Assembly (NCBI GenBank): GCA_965218625.1
Contig: CBDCLG010000020.1
Span: forward strand, 806,001-870,000
Length of the DNA stretch: 64,000 nucleotides
Reading direction: 5' to 3'
Source: Bin5 sp965218625
GTDB lineage: Bacteria > Chloroflexota > Anaerolineae > Caldilineales > Caldilineaceae
The translations under genes and the position numbers were made by a program. Position 1 is the stretch's first letter, and every line of letters begins with the position of its first letter. The notes beneath the pieces are model-generated. The model was not told where the DNA came from, searched no databases, and worked only from the letters and a program-made list of their open reading frames with translations. This document shows positions 26,067 to 35,852 of the stretch, piece by piece.

Positions 26067-28073
26067 ATGACCGAACCGTTAACATCCTCACAGCGACAGG
26101 GCAGTGGGGCCGTGTTGAAGAATCCCGATCGATTGCGCCTCTCCTTCGCGACTGCTGGGATCCTGGTCGCATTGGCGCTGGTGGTCGCGGCGCTGCGCTT
26201 CTATCGCCTCGGCGACATTCCCCCGGGGCTCTACCATGATGAAGGCGCGCATGGCGTAGACGCCCTGCGAGTGTTGAAGGGGGAACATGCCGTCTTCTTC
26301 CCGGAAAACAATGGACGCGAAGGACTCATCGTCTATGCGGTTGCTCCGTTCGTCGCTCTTTTGGGGCGGACGATGCTGGCTCTCCGTCTGCCGATGGCCC
26401 TGGCCAGCGCCGGCACGGTCTTTGCCCTCTTCTGGTTGGGGCAGGTGCTCTATGGAAAGGACGAGGAGAGCGGACGGCCCACTCCTTGGCGAGGCCTGTT
26501 GATTGGCGGCGTGGCGGCGGGACTGCTCGCGGTCTCTCTCAGCCAGACCATCCTCGGACGCAACGCGTTTCGGATCAATCTGTTGCCTCTGACGCTCACT
26601 CTGTGCCTGGCCCTGCTTTGGTCGGGGTGGAGACAGCGGGGCGGGTGGCGCGTCGGGCTGGCAGGCGCGTTCGCAGGGCTCTCCCTCTACACCTATATGC
26701 CGGCGCGTGTCACGCCAATTCTGTTCCTCCTCTTTGGCGTCACTTTAGTGGCGCCCTTTCGCCCGGGCTTCAGCGACAGGTTGCGAGCCGAACTGCCTAG
26801 AATCGGCATCTTCCTGGGGGCCGCCGCGTTGGTGGCTGCACCAATTCTCATCTATTTCGCTTTGCATCCGGACCAGTTTTTGCTGCGCAGCAGCCAGCTG
26901 TGGCTCTTCGATCCTGGACGCAGCCACAGCGATCCATGGGGCAAGTTTTTGCGGAATGTATGGCTACATTTCCTGGCCCTTGGCTTTCGCGGCGACTTGA
27001 ACTGGCGCCACAACCTTCCAGGCCAGCCGCTGTTGAATCCATGGGGAGCAGTTTTTTTCCTGGTGGGTGTCGGCGCGGCCATCTGGCGCTGGCGGCGGCC
27101 CGCTAACCGCCTGTTGCTCCTGTGGCTGGGGCTGCTGGCCCTGCCGGCAACGCTTGCATTTGAGGGTGTGCCTGCCTCCAACACGATTCGAATGTTCGGC
27201 GCCACAACGGCCATCTATCTGCTCGCTGCCGTCGGTATGTGGGAGTCGTATTTTCTGCTGAGACAGCGCTGGCCCGACCTGGCTGCGCGCGCAGGCCTGT
27301 TCTCCGGGAAACATAGAGTCAGGGCGGCCATTGCACTCGGCGCGTTGCTCTGCGGATTGATTTTGGGGCAGGGCGTGTTCAGCTACCGCACCTACTTTGA
27401 GAAATGGGCGAAGGCGCCCGAGCTGTACTTGGCCTATCACGTTGAATGGGGGGAATTGGCCCAGGCGCTGAACGCACTCCCGTCCGACGGGAAGATGGTT
27501 TACCTGGTGCCCCGAGTCGAACCACGCGGGTACTATAGTTTGGAATACCTGTATCGCGGCGCGGCGACAATCCACGTAGCGAATCCGCTCCTGCCCTATA
27601 TGCCCCAGGAAGTGGAAGCAAAGCTGTCGGCCACCAAAGACCTGTCAACCGCAAAAATCCTGGACTGGAATGCCCCTCCGTGGCATGGAGATAGAGAGGA
27701 ACTAATTGCAACTCTTGTGAGCAGGTACGGGCGTTACGTAAGCAGCGAGGAACATGCCGGCCTTCGGATACACACCTTCTCCGATATTACATTCGACCGC
27801 CCCTGGACATTTTATGAGCAGCTGGAACCTCTGACCATCATTTATGATGGCGGTATCACTCTGCTGGGGTTCGCCTTGGGCCAGGGTGGACGGCAACTCC
27901 CGGCCCAGGAGATCGTCAACCTGGGAACCGATCGCTCAATGTGGGCTGCACTGCAGCTGCGGACCGCCCCGGGGCTGGAAACTGATTATGTGATGTCGCT
28001 GCGTCTCCACGATGCCGGCGGCGCGAGGGTCTTCCAGGAAGATGAGATCCTGCTTGACGCCCGCTACACCTAG
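26067..28073 (+). CDS. GT-C type membrane glycosyltransferase paralogue 1, C-terminally frameshifted
   Basis: First of six related genes. About 668 residues up to the TAG at 28071-28073. The N-terminal helix is followed by the loop RLGDIPPGLYHDEGAHGVD with the acidic pair Asp58-Glu59 that GT39/ArnT-type enzymes use for metal and lipid-phosphate sugar donor. About ten further hydrophobic helices follow, then an extracytoplasmic domain of about 250 residues. Reading in the next frame continues the family C-terminus (VEEPVDNLFHLELPADLAAG ... LARLRLAESQ) to a TGA at 28265-28267. A small indel near 28068-28080 therefore removes about 64 residues. Donor and acceptor are unknown. I start at the ATG at 26067, after the promoter. 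Confidence 0.75.
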   Translation: MTEPLTSSQRQGSGAVLKNPDRLRLSFATAGILVALALVVAALRFYRLGDIPPGLYHDEGAHGVDALRVLKGEHAVFFPENNGREGLIVYAVAPFVALLGRTMLALRLPMALASAGTVFALFWLGQVLYGKDEESGRPTPWRGLLIGGVAAGLLAVSLSQTILGRNAFRINLLPLTLTLCLALLWSGWRQRGGWRVGLAGAFAGLSLYTYMPARVTPILFLLFGVTLVAPFRPGFSDRLRAELPRIGIFLGAAALVAAPILIYFALHPDQFLLRSSQLWLFDPGRSHSDPWGKFLRNVWLHFLALGFRGDLNWRHNLPGQPLLNPWGAVFFLVGVGAAIWRWRRPANRLLLLWLGLLALPATLAFEGVPASNTIRMFGATTAIYLLAAVGMWESYFLLRQRWPDLAARAGLFSGKHRVRAAIALGALLCGLILGQGVFSYRTYFEKWAKAPELYLAYHVEWGELAQALNALPSDGKMVYLVPRVEPRGYYSLEYLYRGAATIHVANPLLPYMPQEVEAKLSATKDLSTAKILDWNAPPWHGDREELIATLVSRYGRYVSSEEHAGLRIHTFSDITFDRPWTFYEQLEPLTIIYDGGITLLGFALGQGGRQLPAQEIVNLGTDRSMWAALQLRTAPGLETDYVMSLRLHDAGGARVFQEDEILLDARYT

Positions 28074-28267
28074 GTACCAGCCGGTGGAAGGTGGAGGAAC
28101 CGGTCGATAATCTCTTCCATCTTGAACTGCCAGCCGACCTCGCCGCCGGAGAGTACGAGTTGAGGCTGGTTATCTACGAGTCCGATACGAGAAAGCCGAC
28201 CGCCCAACTCGATGTCTGGAATACGGAAATCGTCCTGGCCCGTCTGCGCTTGGCGGAAAGCCAGTGA
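28074..28267 (+). pseudogene. displaced C-terminal end of glycosyltransferase paralogue 1
   Basis: This stretch in a shifted frame encodes the last 64 residues of the family, with GEYELRLVIYESDT and LDVWNTEIVLARLRL matching paralogues 2-6. It has no start of its own. Joining it to the frame before requires a net one-base change near 28070. It could be a recent mutation, a read error or a programmed shift; nothing like a slippery heptamer is seen. Confidence 0.7.
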
Positions 28268-28378
28268 CGGGCGCGCGTCCAAGTCGGCCCAGGCTCCCCG
28301 GAGTTAACTCTACCCGATTGATCGGCACACCTGTCCTTGATTGAGTCCACCCTTCTGCTGCGAATTCAATGAAAACGA

Positions 28379-30559
28379 ATGACTGACATGTCATCTTCAG
28401 CGCGGCGTCCGGCAGAAGCGACCGGAGCAGAAAGCAACAGTGGCATTTCCTACGCAGTGGCGACAGGTGCAATCCTGCTCGCCCTGGCCTTGGCGGTCTT
28501 TGTTCTGCGCCTTTACCGCCTCACTGAAATCCCACCGGGGATCTTTTACGACGAAGGGGCGCACGGCGCAAACGCTCTCCAGGTGCTGCGAGGCGAGCAC
28601 ACCGTCTTTTTTCCCAGATTCAGCGATGGCCTGGAAGGACTGAGCGCCTATGCCGTTGCCCTGACAACGACATTGCTGGGGCGCGGCGTTCTGGCGATTC
28701 GTCTGCCAACGGCCCTGGCCAGCGCGGGCACGGTCTTTGCCGTCTTCTGGTTGGGGAGGGCGCTCTTTGGAGAAGATGAGAACGGGAATACCATCCCGTG
28801 GCGCGGACTATTGGTCGGCGGTGTCGCGGCCGGTCTGCTGGCCTTTTCTCTCAGCTATACCATCATCGGGCGACACGTTTTTCGCGGCAACTTTCTGCCT
28901 CTCTTGCTCTGTCTCTCTCTTGCCTTACTGTGGGAAGGATGGAGGCAGCGCGGCCTTCACGGCGGGGCCTGGTGGAGGTACGCAATGGCGGGTGTGTTCC
29001 TCGGATTGGTCCCGTACACCTATATCGCCTCCCGTTTCGTACCCGTTCTCTTTCTCTTGTTTGGGCTGAGCTTTTTGCTTCCCTTCGGCTCTGGCAGATG
29101 GCAGGCGGTGCGGGCCGAGTTGCCCCGGCTGGGCCTCTTCCTGGGCGTAACCGCGCTGATCGCTGCCCCCATCCTCCTCTATTTTGTTCTGCATCCCGAA
29201 CACTTTTTCCTGCGCAGCAGGCATCTCTGGGTCCTCGATTCACACTACAACCTGGGAGATCCAACGCGAACAGTGCTGGACAACATCTGGCTGCATCTGT
29301 TGGCCTTCGGCTTTCGCGGAGATCCGCACTGGCGGCATAACTTCGGCAACCAGCCGCTGTTGAACCCGCTGGAAGCGATCCTTTTCTGGTTTGGCGTTGG
29401 GACAGCGCTATGGCGCTGGCGACGGCCCGCCTACCGTCTGCTGCTTCTCTGGCTGGGCGTGATGCTTCTGCCCCCCATGCTGGCGCGGGATGATCTCGTG
29501 CCGCATTATCTGCGCATGATAGGCGCGGCGCCGGCCGCCTATCTGCTCATTGGCGTCGGCGTGTGGGAGATATTGCAGCTCCTGCGGATGCGGACCCAGG
29601 CCCTGGAGGCGCGCACTTTCTCAATCGCTGCGGCGGGCGTTATCGGCATTGCTCTTTTGGTCCAGGGAGTGCTCACTTATCGTACTTTTTTCCACAGGTG
29701 GGCGGCTATCCCCGATCTGTATGAGCGATACGAGTCAGAGTTGACAGACGCGGCCGGCGTGTTGAACGAGCAGCCGTTTACAGAGGGAGCTGTCTACATT
29801 ATTCCCTACAGGGTCGATGGTCACCCCAGCTTCGAATACCTGTACCAGGGCGCGGCGCCAGCCCACATCGTTCATGCCAGGAGTCCCGACCTGGCGCCCA
29901 AGGTCAGAACATTGCTGGGAATGATGGAAGATCTGGTACAAGTGAAGGTAATCGATTGGAAGGAGGATTCTTCCTGGACCGGAGATGTAGACCAAAACTT
30001 CCTCTTTCTTCTCAGCAAGTACGGCCGCCACCTTGGCAGCGACGAGTTCGCCAGGTTTTGGATTCATACCTACACCGACATCGCGCTGGACCAACCCTGG
30101 ACATTTTATGAACACCTGGAACCGCTAAACGTCCGCTACGACGGCGGAATCGGACTTCGCGGCCTCGCCCTGGGCCAGTTTTTGCGGCAGATGCCCTCGC
30201 AGCAACGGCTGGTGCTGGAGGGGGCTCGTCCGCTCTGGGTAGCCCTGCAGTGGGAGACTACGCGCGAATTAGCGACCGACTTTGCAATTTCCCTCCGGCT
30301 CTATGACAGTGAGGGAGCAATGGCCTGGCAGAGAGACGCTGTGCTGGGAAACGCGAACCTTATGCGCACCAGCGGTTGGTGGACTGGCGAAATCGTCGAC
30401 ACCCTGTTTCACCTGGACTTTGCGGAGAGCCTCGATCCCGGCGATTACGAACTGCGGCTGGTTGTTTACGACGCTGAAACGCTAACGCCGACTGTAGAGA
30501 TCGATGTCTGGAAACCCGAGTTTGTCCTGGCGCGGCTGCGTTTCGGCCGCCGCCAGTGA
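28379..30559 (+). CDS. GT-C type membrane glycosyltransferase paralogue 2
   Basis: An intact 726-residue member. A first membrane helix (about 26-44) precedes the acidic loop RLTEIPPGIFYDEGAHGANAL (Asp58-Glu59). Family motifs LPTALASAGTVFAVFWLG, PWRGLLVGGVAAGL, GLVPYTYIASRFVPVLFLLFG and HPEHFFLRSRHLWVL follow. A soluble C-terminal part has FEYLYQGAAPAHI, QPWTFYEHLEPL, and the ending EFVLARLRFGRRQ. It lies 111 bp after the end of paralogue 1 without a clear promoter and may be co-transcribed. It is likely to transfer a sugar from a polyprenyl-phosphate donor outside the membrane (family inference). Confidence 0.82.
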   Translation: MTDMSSSARRPAEATGAESNSGISYAVATGAILLALALAVFVLRLYRLTEIPPGIFYDEGAHGANALQVLRGEHTVFFPRFSDGLEGLSAYAVALTTTLLGRGVLAIRLPTALASAGTVFAVFWLGRALFGEDENGNTIPWRGLLVGGVAAGLLAFSLSYTIIGRHVFRGNFLPLLLCLSLALLWEGWRQRGLHGGAWWRYAMAGVFLGLVPYTYIASRFVPVLFLLFGLSFLLPFGSGRWQAVRAELPRLGLFLGVTALIAAPILLYFVLHPEHFFLRSRHLWVLDSHYNLGDPTRTVLDNIWLHLLAFGFRGDPHWRHNFGNQPLLNPLEAILFWFGVGTALWRWRRPAYRLLLLWLGVMLLPPMLARDDLVPHYLRMIGAAPAAYLLIGVGVWEILQLLRMRTQALEARTFSIAAAGVIGIALLVQGVLTYRTFFHRWAAIPDLYERYESELTDAAGVLNEQPFTEGAVYIIPYRVDGHPSFEYLYQGAAPAHIVHARSPDLAPKVRTLLGMMEDLVQVKVIDWKEDSSWTGDVDQNFLFLLSKYGRHLGSDEFARFWIHTYTDIALDQPWTFYEHLEPLNVRYDGGIGLRGLALGQFLRQMPSQQRLVLEGARPLWVALQWETTRELATDFAISLRLYDSEGAMAWQRDAVLGNANLMRTSGWWTGEIVDTLFHLDFAESLDPGDYELRLVVYDAETLTPTVEIDVWKPEFVLARLRFGRRQ

Positions 30560-30677
30560 CCGCCAAGCGCAGCCGGCGAAAGACAGTTCAGCCTTTCGGC
30601 CCATCCAGGGCGGTCAGTTTGGAGACCGGAGCCCCAGCCGGATGAAGTGGCGGACTTTTCCCTGCTGCCAGCAGCCT

Positions 30678-30931
30678 GTGAGAAGGGCAGGGCAATCGCA
30701 TCTAAGTCTGGACGCCAAGATAACCCACAGAGGGCACCCACAAGGGGTGCCCCTACCAATTGTCATTCGTTTTCGGCTGACAAACCGATGTCCGGTCGCC
30801 GAAAACCTTAAGAATTCGCGACCGCGCACTATGATTTGCACTGTTCTCGGCGTTTTTCCGGAGTTGGGCTCGAATCAGGTAGTGTCGCGGGGTCTTGACC
30901 CAATTAGATGCAATCGCCCTGGTGAGAACAG
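30678..30931. mobile_element. MITE copy 3 with imperfect 10-bp target duplication
   Basis: The element spans 30688-30921 (234 bp). It is flanked by GTGAGAAGGG (30678-30687) and GTGAGAACAG (30922-30931), matching at eight of ten positions, so it may be the oldest of the three insertions. The interior resembles copy 1. It lies between paralogues 2 and 3, immediately before the promoter of paralogue 3. Confidence 0.8.
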
Positions 30932-30939
30932 ACGAATTA

Positions 30940-30967
30940 TTGAGTTTTCGGCGGGAATTTCTATACT
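30940..30967 (+). promoter_or_regulatory. promoter of glycosyltransferase paralogue 3
   Basis: TTGAGT (30940-30945), 16 bp and TATACT (30962-30967), nine bases after the right target duplication of MITE copy 3. Confidence 0.5.
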
Positions 30968-31093
30968 TGAGTATCGGGTTCCGATTCATCTGTCCCGGTG
31001 ATCCGGTAATCCGGCCTTACAGCCCCCAGTGCGACTCAGTTTACGCGCAGGGACAGCCCAACGGCAACGCGTATTGCGTGTGGCGCGGCGGCA

Positions 31094-33475
31094 TTGCGCC
31101 ATTTCCTGGAGGCGCCCGCCTGGCTGGACTTGGAACGCAAGAAAATGACCTCTATGTTGAAGCCCGTCGCCGCGGACCGGGACGGGAACGCAACCGCTGA
31201 TGCCAGCCGGAAAGTTGCCGGCGACACCGAGTCAGAATATAGCGAACGCCGCTGGATCTTGTTGACTGCCTGGGTCATTCTGATTGCTTTGGCGCTGGTC
31301 GTCGTGATGCTGCGTCTGCAGCGGCTGGACGAAGTTCCAGCGGGCCTCAACAGAGATGAAGGCATTGACGGCGCGCTGGCTCTGCGCGTTCTGAAAGGCG
31401 AACATGCTGTCTTTTTCCCGGTAGACCAGGGTCGAGAACCTTCCGCCATCTACGCGTTAGCGCTGTCTACTTCGCTCCTCGGACGCAATTTGCTGGCAAT
31501 GCGTCTGCCCACAGCCCTGGGCAGCGCTGCAATGGTATTTGCCCTATTCTGGATGGGACGGCTGCTCTTCGGCAGAGACGAAAGAGGCCAGGCCACCCCT
31601 TGGCGGGGCTTGCTGATAGGCGGGGCCGGCGCCGGTCTGATGGCGGTATCCATGAGTCAGACGATCATCGGCCGGACATCCTATAACAAGATCACCCACA
31701 TGCCGCTTCTCCTTGTCCTGTGTATCTCCCTGTTGTGGTGGGGATGGGACGGCAGCAGAAACAGGCCCGCGTCGGACGGCGTGAACGCGGATGGCAAGCA
31801 AAGCTGGTGGCGAGTGGCGCTGGCGGGGGTGTGCGCTGGGCTGCTGCCTTACACTTATATACCGGCCCGTTTCACTCCTTTCCTATTTTTTCTCTTTGGC
31901 ATGAGCTTTCTTCTCCCTTGGGGCGGCCTGTCAGACCAAAGGGAGATGAGCGGGGAGCAATCTCGTCTCCCTCGCCGCGCCCTGCTCGCGGCTCGCTTGC
32001 GGCTTGCGTTGCCGCGTGTCGTCCTTTTTGCGGGTGTAGCCGGCCTGGTTGCGGCGCCTATCCTGATCCACTTTGCACTGCATCCCGAACACTTTCTCAT
32101 GCGCAGCAGCGCGGTCTGGCTCCTGCGCGAGGGAGAGGGGAGCTTAATCGCGGCCTTGCTGGCAAACGCCTGGGATCACCTGTTGGCCTTCGGTTGGCGC
32201 GGCGACCCGAACTGGCGGCACAACTTCGCGGGTCGGTCCATGCTGAACCCTGTGGAAGCGCTCTTTTTCTGGCTGGGCGTCGGTCTGGCCTTGTGGCGCT
32301 GGCAGCGCCCCGCCTACCGTTTGCTGCTCCTGTGGCTGGGCGTCCTGGTGCTGCCGGCCATGCTCTCCAGGGATGAGAACGTGCCTCACTTCCTGCGCAT
32401 GATGGGGGCAACGCCGGCCGTCTACCTACTTGCAGGAGCCGGCCTGTGGGAGGCTTGTCAATTCATCTGGAAGCGAGCGACTGCCATACCGATGCCCGCC
32501 GCGCGCAGCCTGGCAAAGGTGAGGACGCCGGCTGCGATCTTGCTGGGGGGCGCAGTTGGCGGAATGATCCTGGTCAAGAGCGTATTGACCTATCGAACAT
32601 ACTTCCAGGTATGGGCGGGTTCCCCCGAAATCTACAGGATGAATGAGACTGAGTGGACAGAATTGGCCCACACGCTTAACGCGCGACCGGCCGGGAATGG
32701 TCTGGTCTACCTGGTCCCGTACGAAATCAGCGAAATGTTCAGTTTCAAGTACCTCTACCACGGAGGCTCGCCGGCTGACGTAATTCCCGCGGCCATGCCC
32801 TATGTTCCACAAGAAATCAGAGGAACATTGTTGAGTTCGGACGGCCTGGCTGCCGTTGGAATTATAGACTGGAAAAACGATAGAATTGGCGGGGACGCGA
32901 GCGCAGAGGAGCACATTTCGCTTCTACTCGACAAGTATGGAAGTTACCTGGGCAGCGACGAGTTCGACAACTTTCGAATTCACACCTACACCGACCTCAA
33001 ACTGGATCGACCCTGGAGCCTCTATGAACATCTGGAGCCGCTTGAACTCTTCTACGACGACGGCAACGCTCTCGTAGGGCTCGCAATGGGACAGGGTGAG
33101 ACGCAACTCTCAGCGCTGCAGCCAGCCAGCCTGATTGCAAATCGCCCTGTTTGGATCGCCCTGCGGTGGCAAGCCGGCGCGGGAATCGCGGTCGATTCCT
33201 CGATATCGCTGCGACTGCACAGTTCGGGGGGAGGAATGGTTTACCAAAAGGACGCTCCGCTGCTGGACGCAAACCACAGACGAACGAGCGGCTGGGCAAA
33301 GGAGATGATGGTAGACACACTCTTCCAAATCGATCCCCCTCCCGATCTCGCTGCCGGTGATTACGAATTGAGACTGGTCGTATACGACTCTGTAACACTC
33401 AGGCCGGCGGTTGAGACCGGGCTTGGAAAGCCGGAATCGGTGCTGGCGCGCCTGCGGTTGGCGGAAAGAGAGTGA
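31094..33475 (+). CDS. GT-C type membrane glycosyltransferase paralogue 3
   Basis: An intact family member, up to 793 residues from the first ATG; a start at 31145 (MTSMLKPVAAD) is equally possible. It has the TM1 helix, the loop LQRLDEVPAGLNRDEGIDGAL with the Asp-Glu pair, MRLPTALGSAAMVFALFWMG, PWRGLLIGGAGAGLM, GLLPYTYIPARFTPFLFFLFG and HPEHFLMRSSAVWLL. The C-terminal domain ends SVLARLRLAERE. A cytoplasmic-side insertion between helices (about SRNRPASDGVNADGKQ) makes it longer than its siblings. Own promoter upstream, next to a MITE. Confidence 0.82.
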   Translation: MRHFLEAPAWLDLERKKMTSMLKPVAADRDGNATADASRKVAGDTESEYSERRWILLTAWVILIALALVVVMLRLQRLDEVPAGLNRDEGIDGALALRVLKGEHAVFFPVDQGREPSAIYALALSTSLLGRNLLAMRLPTALGSAAMVFALFWMGRLLFGRDERGQATPWRGLLIGGAGAGLMAVSMSQTIIGRTSYNKITHMPLLLVLCISLLWWGWDGSRNRPASDGVNADGKQSWWRVALAGVCAGLLPYTYIPARFTPFLFFLFGMSFLLPWGGLSDQREMSGEQSRLPRRALLAARLRLALPRVVLFAGVAGLVAAPILIHFALHPEHFLMRSSAVWLLREGEGSLIAALLANAWDHLLAFGWRGDPNWRHNFAGRSMLNPVEALFFWLGVGLALWRWQRPAYRLLLLWLGVLVLPAMLSRDENVPHFLRMMGATPAVYLLAGAGLWEACQFIWKRATAIPMPAARSLAKVRTPAAILLGGAVGGMILVKSVLTYRTYFQVWAGSPEIYRMNETEWTELAHTLNARPAGNGLVYLVPYEISEMFSFKYLYHGGSPADVIPAAMPYVPQEIRGTLLSSDGLAAVGIIDWKNDRIGGDASAEEHISLLLDKYGSYLGSDEFDNFRIHTYTDLKLDRPWSLYEHLEPLELFYDDGNALVGLAMGQGETQLSALQPASLIANRPVWIALRWQAGAGIAVDSSISLRLHSSGGGMVYQKDAPLLDANHRRTSGWAKEMMVDTLFQIDPPPDLAAGDYELRLVVYDSVTLRPAVETGLGKPESVLARLRLAERE

Positions 33476-33590
33476 CAGACGCGCCCTTCGTTGTTCGTTG
33501 CGAACAGTTCAGACGGTCAGCCTGCAGCGGGCAGCGCTAGCAGGAGAGTCCAGTGAGGGTCCTCGCACCCGAAATGCTTGTCCAAAGCTT

Positions 33591-35852
33591 ATGCCTGTAT
33601 CGGCTCGTTTGAAGGGGCGATCCGCCGGCTGCACCAGGTCAGAGGGAAAGGCAGGGCGGCCCGTCGTCTTGATGACTGCGGGCATCCTGCTGGCCCTTAC
33701 TTTGGCGGTTGGTTTGCTTCGCCTTTACCGGTTGACCGAAATTCCGCCGGGCCTCACGCTTGATGAAAGCGCTCATGGCGTAGATGCTCTGAACGTGTTA
33801 AGCGGTGAGCACGCCGTCTTCTTCCCCGGAAACAACGGCCGCGAAGGTCTAATGGTTTATGCGGTCGCTTTGACGACAGCGCTTTTGGGTCCGACAATGC
33901 TGGCTCTGCGCCTGCCTGCGGCTCTTGCCAGCGCCGGCACGGTCTTCGGCATCTTCTGGTTAGGGCGGATGCTCTTTGGCGGCGATGACGAGTGCGGGCA
34001 GGCAACCCCTTGGCGCGGTCTGCTCGTCGGCGGCGTGGGCGCGGGTCTTCTGGCCGCTTCTCTCGGCCTGACGATCATCGGACGCACGGCGTACAGGGCC
34101 AACTTTCTGCCAATGCTTCTCTGCTTTTGCCTGGCCCTGCTGTGGCGAGGATGGAGCCAGCGAAGCTGGGCGCGGCTCGCGCTTGCGGGCGTGTGCGCGG
34201 GGTTGTTGCCCTACTCCTATATCGCGGCGCGTTTTGGGCCTTTTCTGTTTCTCTCCTTGGGCGCAGGCTTTTTGATTTCATGGAGCATCGGTGAGCGGGA
34301 GAGGTGGGACACAAGAATCCCTTTTGTGCGTCGACTTTCTCGATTCGCCGCGCACTTGTGGACTGGCTATCTGAAAGATCATCTGCCTCAGGCGCTTCTG
34401 TTCGCAGGCGTATCCCTGCTGGTGGCCGCGCCGATTCTGGTCCATTTTGCTCTGCATCCTCAACATTTCTTCATGCGCAGCGATCAGTTGCTGGTCTTTC
34501 ACCCGGGGCAAGATCAGGCCGACCCACTGCGTGCCTTCCTGGAAAACATCTGGAGCCATATATCTGTCTTTGGCCTGCGCGGCGACCGATTTTGGGAACA
34601 CAACTATCCTGCACAGCCGCTCCTGGCCCCCTGGGAGGCCTGCTTTTTCTGGATCGGTGTGGGGATGTCGCTTTGGCGCTGGCAACGTCCTGCCTATCGT
34701 CTGCTTCTTCTCTGGTTGACGCTGCTGCTGCTGCCGGCCGTGCTTGCCAAGGATATCTTCGTTCCAAACACGCTTCGAATGAGCGGCGCTATGCCGGCTG
34801 CCTATCTGCTCGCAGGCGTCGGTGTGTGGGAAACCTACCGATTCCTGACCGGACTGATTCTGCGCAAGAATTGGGCCAGATCTGTCTTTGTGCCGGCAAT
34901 TCTGGTCGGCGCCATGGTTGTGGCACAGGTTGTGCGGACCTATCAGATCTATTTCCAGAAGTGGGCGGTCGCGCCCGAAGTCCACTGGATATATAAGGCC
35001 GAGTGGTTGGAGCTGGTCAGAGAGATGCACGAGCATCGGCCCGATGCGGGTACGGTCTACCTGATTCCCGACGGCCATCGCCTGGCGGACCCGTGGGAGG
35101 ATTTCAACAGCTACACTTTCGAATACCTCTATCAAGGCGAGGCGCCCGCGCTTCTCTTCCATTCCAGAACGCCCAACCTCGCCCAGAAGATCGGCGCCTC
35201 CCTGGCTTCACTCGAGAACCTGTCAACGGTGAAGGCTGTCGAGTGGAAGACCAATCTTGTCGGAACTGCCGCTGAAACGGAGCGGATCACCGTTCTTCTA
35301 CGCAGGTATGGGCGTTACCTGGGCAGCGACGACTACGACAGTTTTGCGATCCACACTTTTTCAGATGTTTCCTTGGAGCGCGCGTGGACATTCTACGAAG
35401 ACCTTGAGCGCCTGGTGGTCGCATTCGACGGGGGCATCACGCTCAGAGGATTTGCGCTCGGCCAGGGCCGCGAACAGCTCCCAGCGCGGCAACTGCCCAG
35501 TGTCGGAGAGAGGCGTACGCTATGGGCGGCCCTTGTATGGGAGACCGCGGCCGGACTGGATATCGACTATGCGGTATCGCTGCGCTTGTACGGCGGCGGG
35601 GGAGGAGAAGAGTTCCAGTACATCAAGGATGCGACGCTACGGAAACCGGACCATACGCGCACCGGAAGCGGAGGGAAGTCAGCGTCATTCGACACGCTCG
35701 TTCAACTCGATATCCCGGCCGACCTCCCGCCCGGCGAATACGATCTGCGGTTGCTCGTCTACAATGCCGCCACGTTGGAACCGATTTACTCGCCAGGGGA
35801 AGCGGAGCCGGAGGTGGTCCTGAAACGCCTGCGGCTGGTGAAATCTCAGTGA
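33591..35852 (+). CDS. GT-C type membrane glycosyltransferase paralogue 4
   Basis: An intact member of about 753 residues from the ATG at 33591 (MPVSARLKGRS); the open frame reaches back to 33411 inside the end of paralogue 3 but that part is a shadow. The acidic loop is RLTEIPPGLTLDESAHGVDAL. Other family motifs are LPAALASAGTVFGIFWLG, PWRGLLVGGVGAGLL, GLLPYSYIAARFGPFLF, HPQHFFMRSDQLLVFHPG and FEYLYQGEAPALLF. The C-terminal domain ends EVVLKRLRLVKSQ. It is 115 bp downstream of paralogue 3 with no clear promoter, so the two may share a transcript. Confidence 0.82.
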   Translation: MPVSARLKGRSAGCTRSEGKAGRPVVLMTAGILLALTLAVGLLRLYRLTEIPPGLTLDESAHGVDALNVLSGEHAVFFPGNNGREGLMVYAVALTTALLGPTMLALRLPAALASAGTVFGIFWLGRMLFGGDDECGQATPWRGLLVGGVGAGLLAASLGLTIIGRTAYRANFLPMLLCFCLALLWRGWSQRSWARLALAGVCAGLLPYSYIAARFGPFLFLSLGAGFLISWSIGERERWDTRIPFVRRLSRFAAHLWTGYLKDHLPQALLFAGVSLLVAAPILVHFALHPQHFFMRSDQLLVFHPGQDQADPLRAFLENIWSHISVFGLRGDRFWEHNYPAQPLLAPWEACFFWIGVGMSLWRWQRPAYRLLLLWLTLLLLPAVLAKDIFVPNTLRMSGAMPAAYLLAGVGVWETYRFLTGLILRKNWARSVFVPAILVGAMVVAQVVRTYQIYFQKWAVAPEVHWIYKAEWLELVREMHEHRPDAGTVYLIPDGHRLADPWEDFNSYTFEYLYQGEAPALLFHSRTPNLAQKIGASLASLENLSTVKAVEWKTNLVGTAAETERITVLLRRYGRYLGSDDYDSFAIHTFSDVSLERAWTFYEDLERLVVAFDGGITLRGFALGQGREQLPARQLPSVGERRTLWAALVWETAAGLDIDYAVSLRLYGGGGGEEFQYIKDATLRKPDHTRTGSGGKSASFDTLVQLDIPADLPPGEYDLRLLVYNAATLEPIYSPGEAEPEVVLKRLRLVKSQ

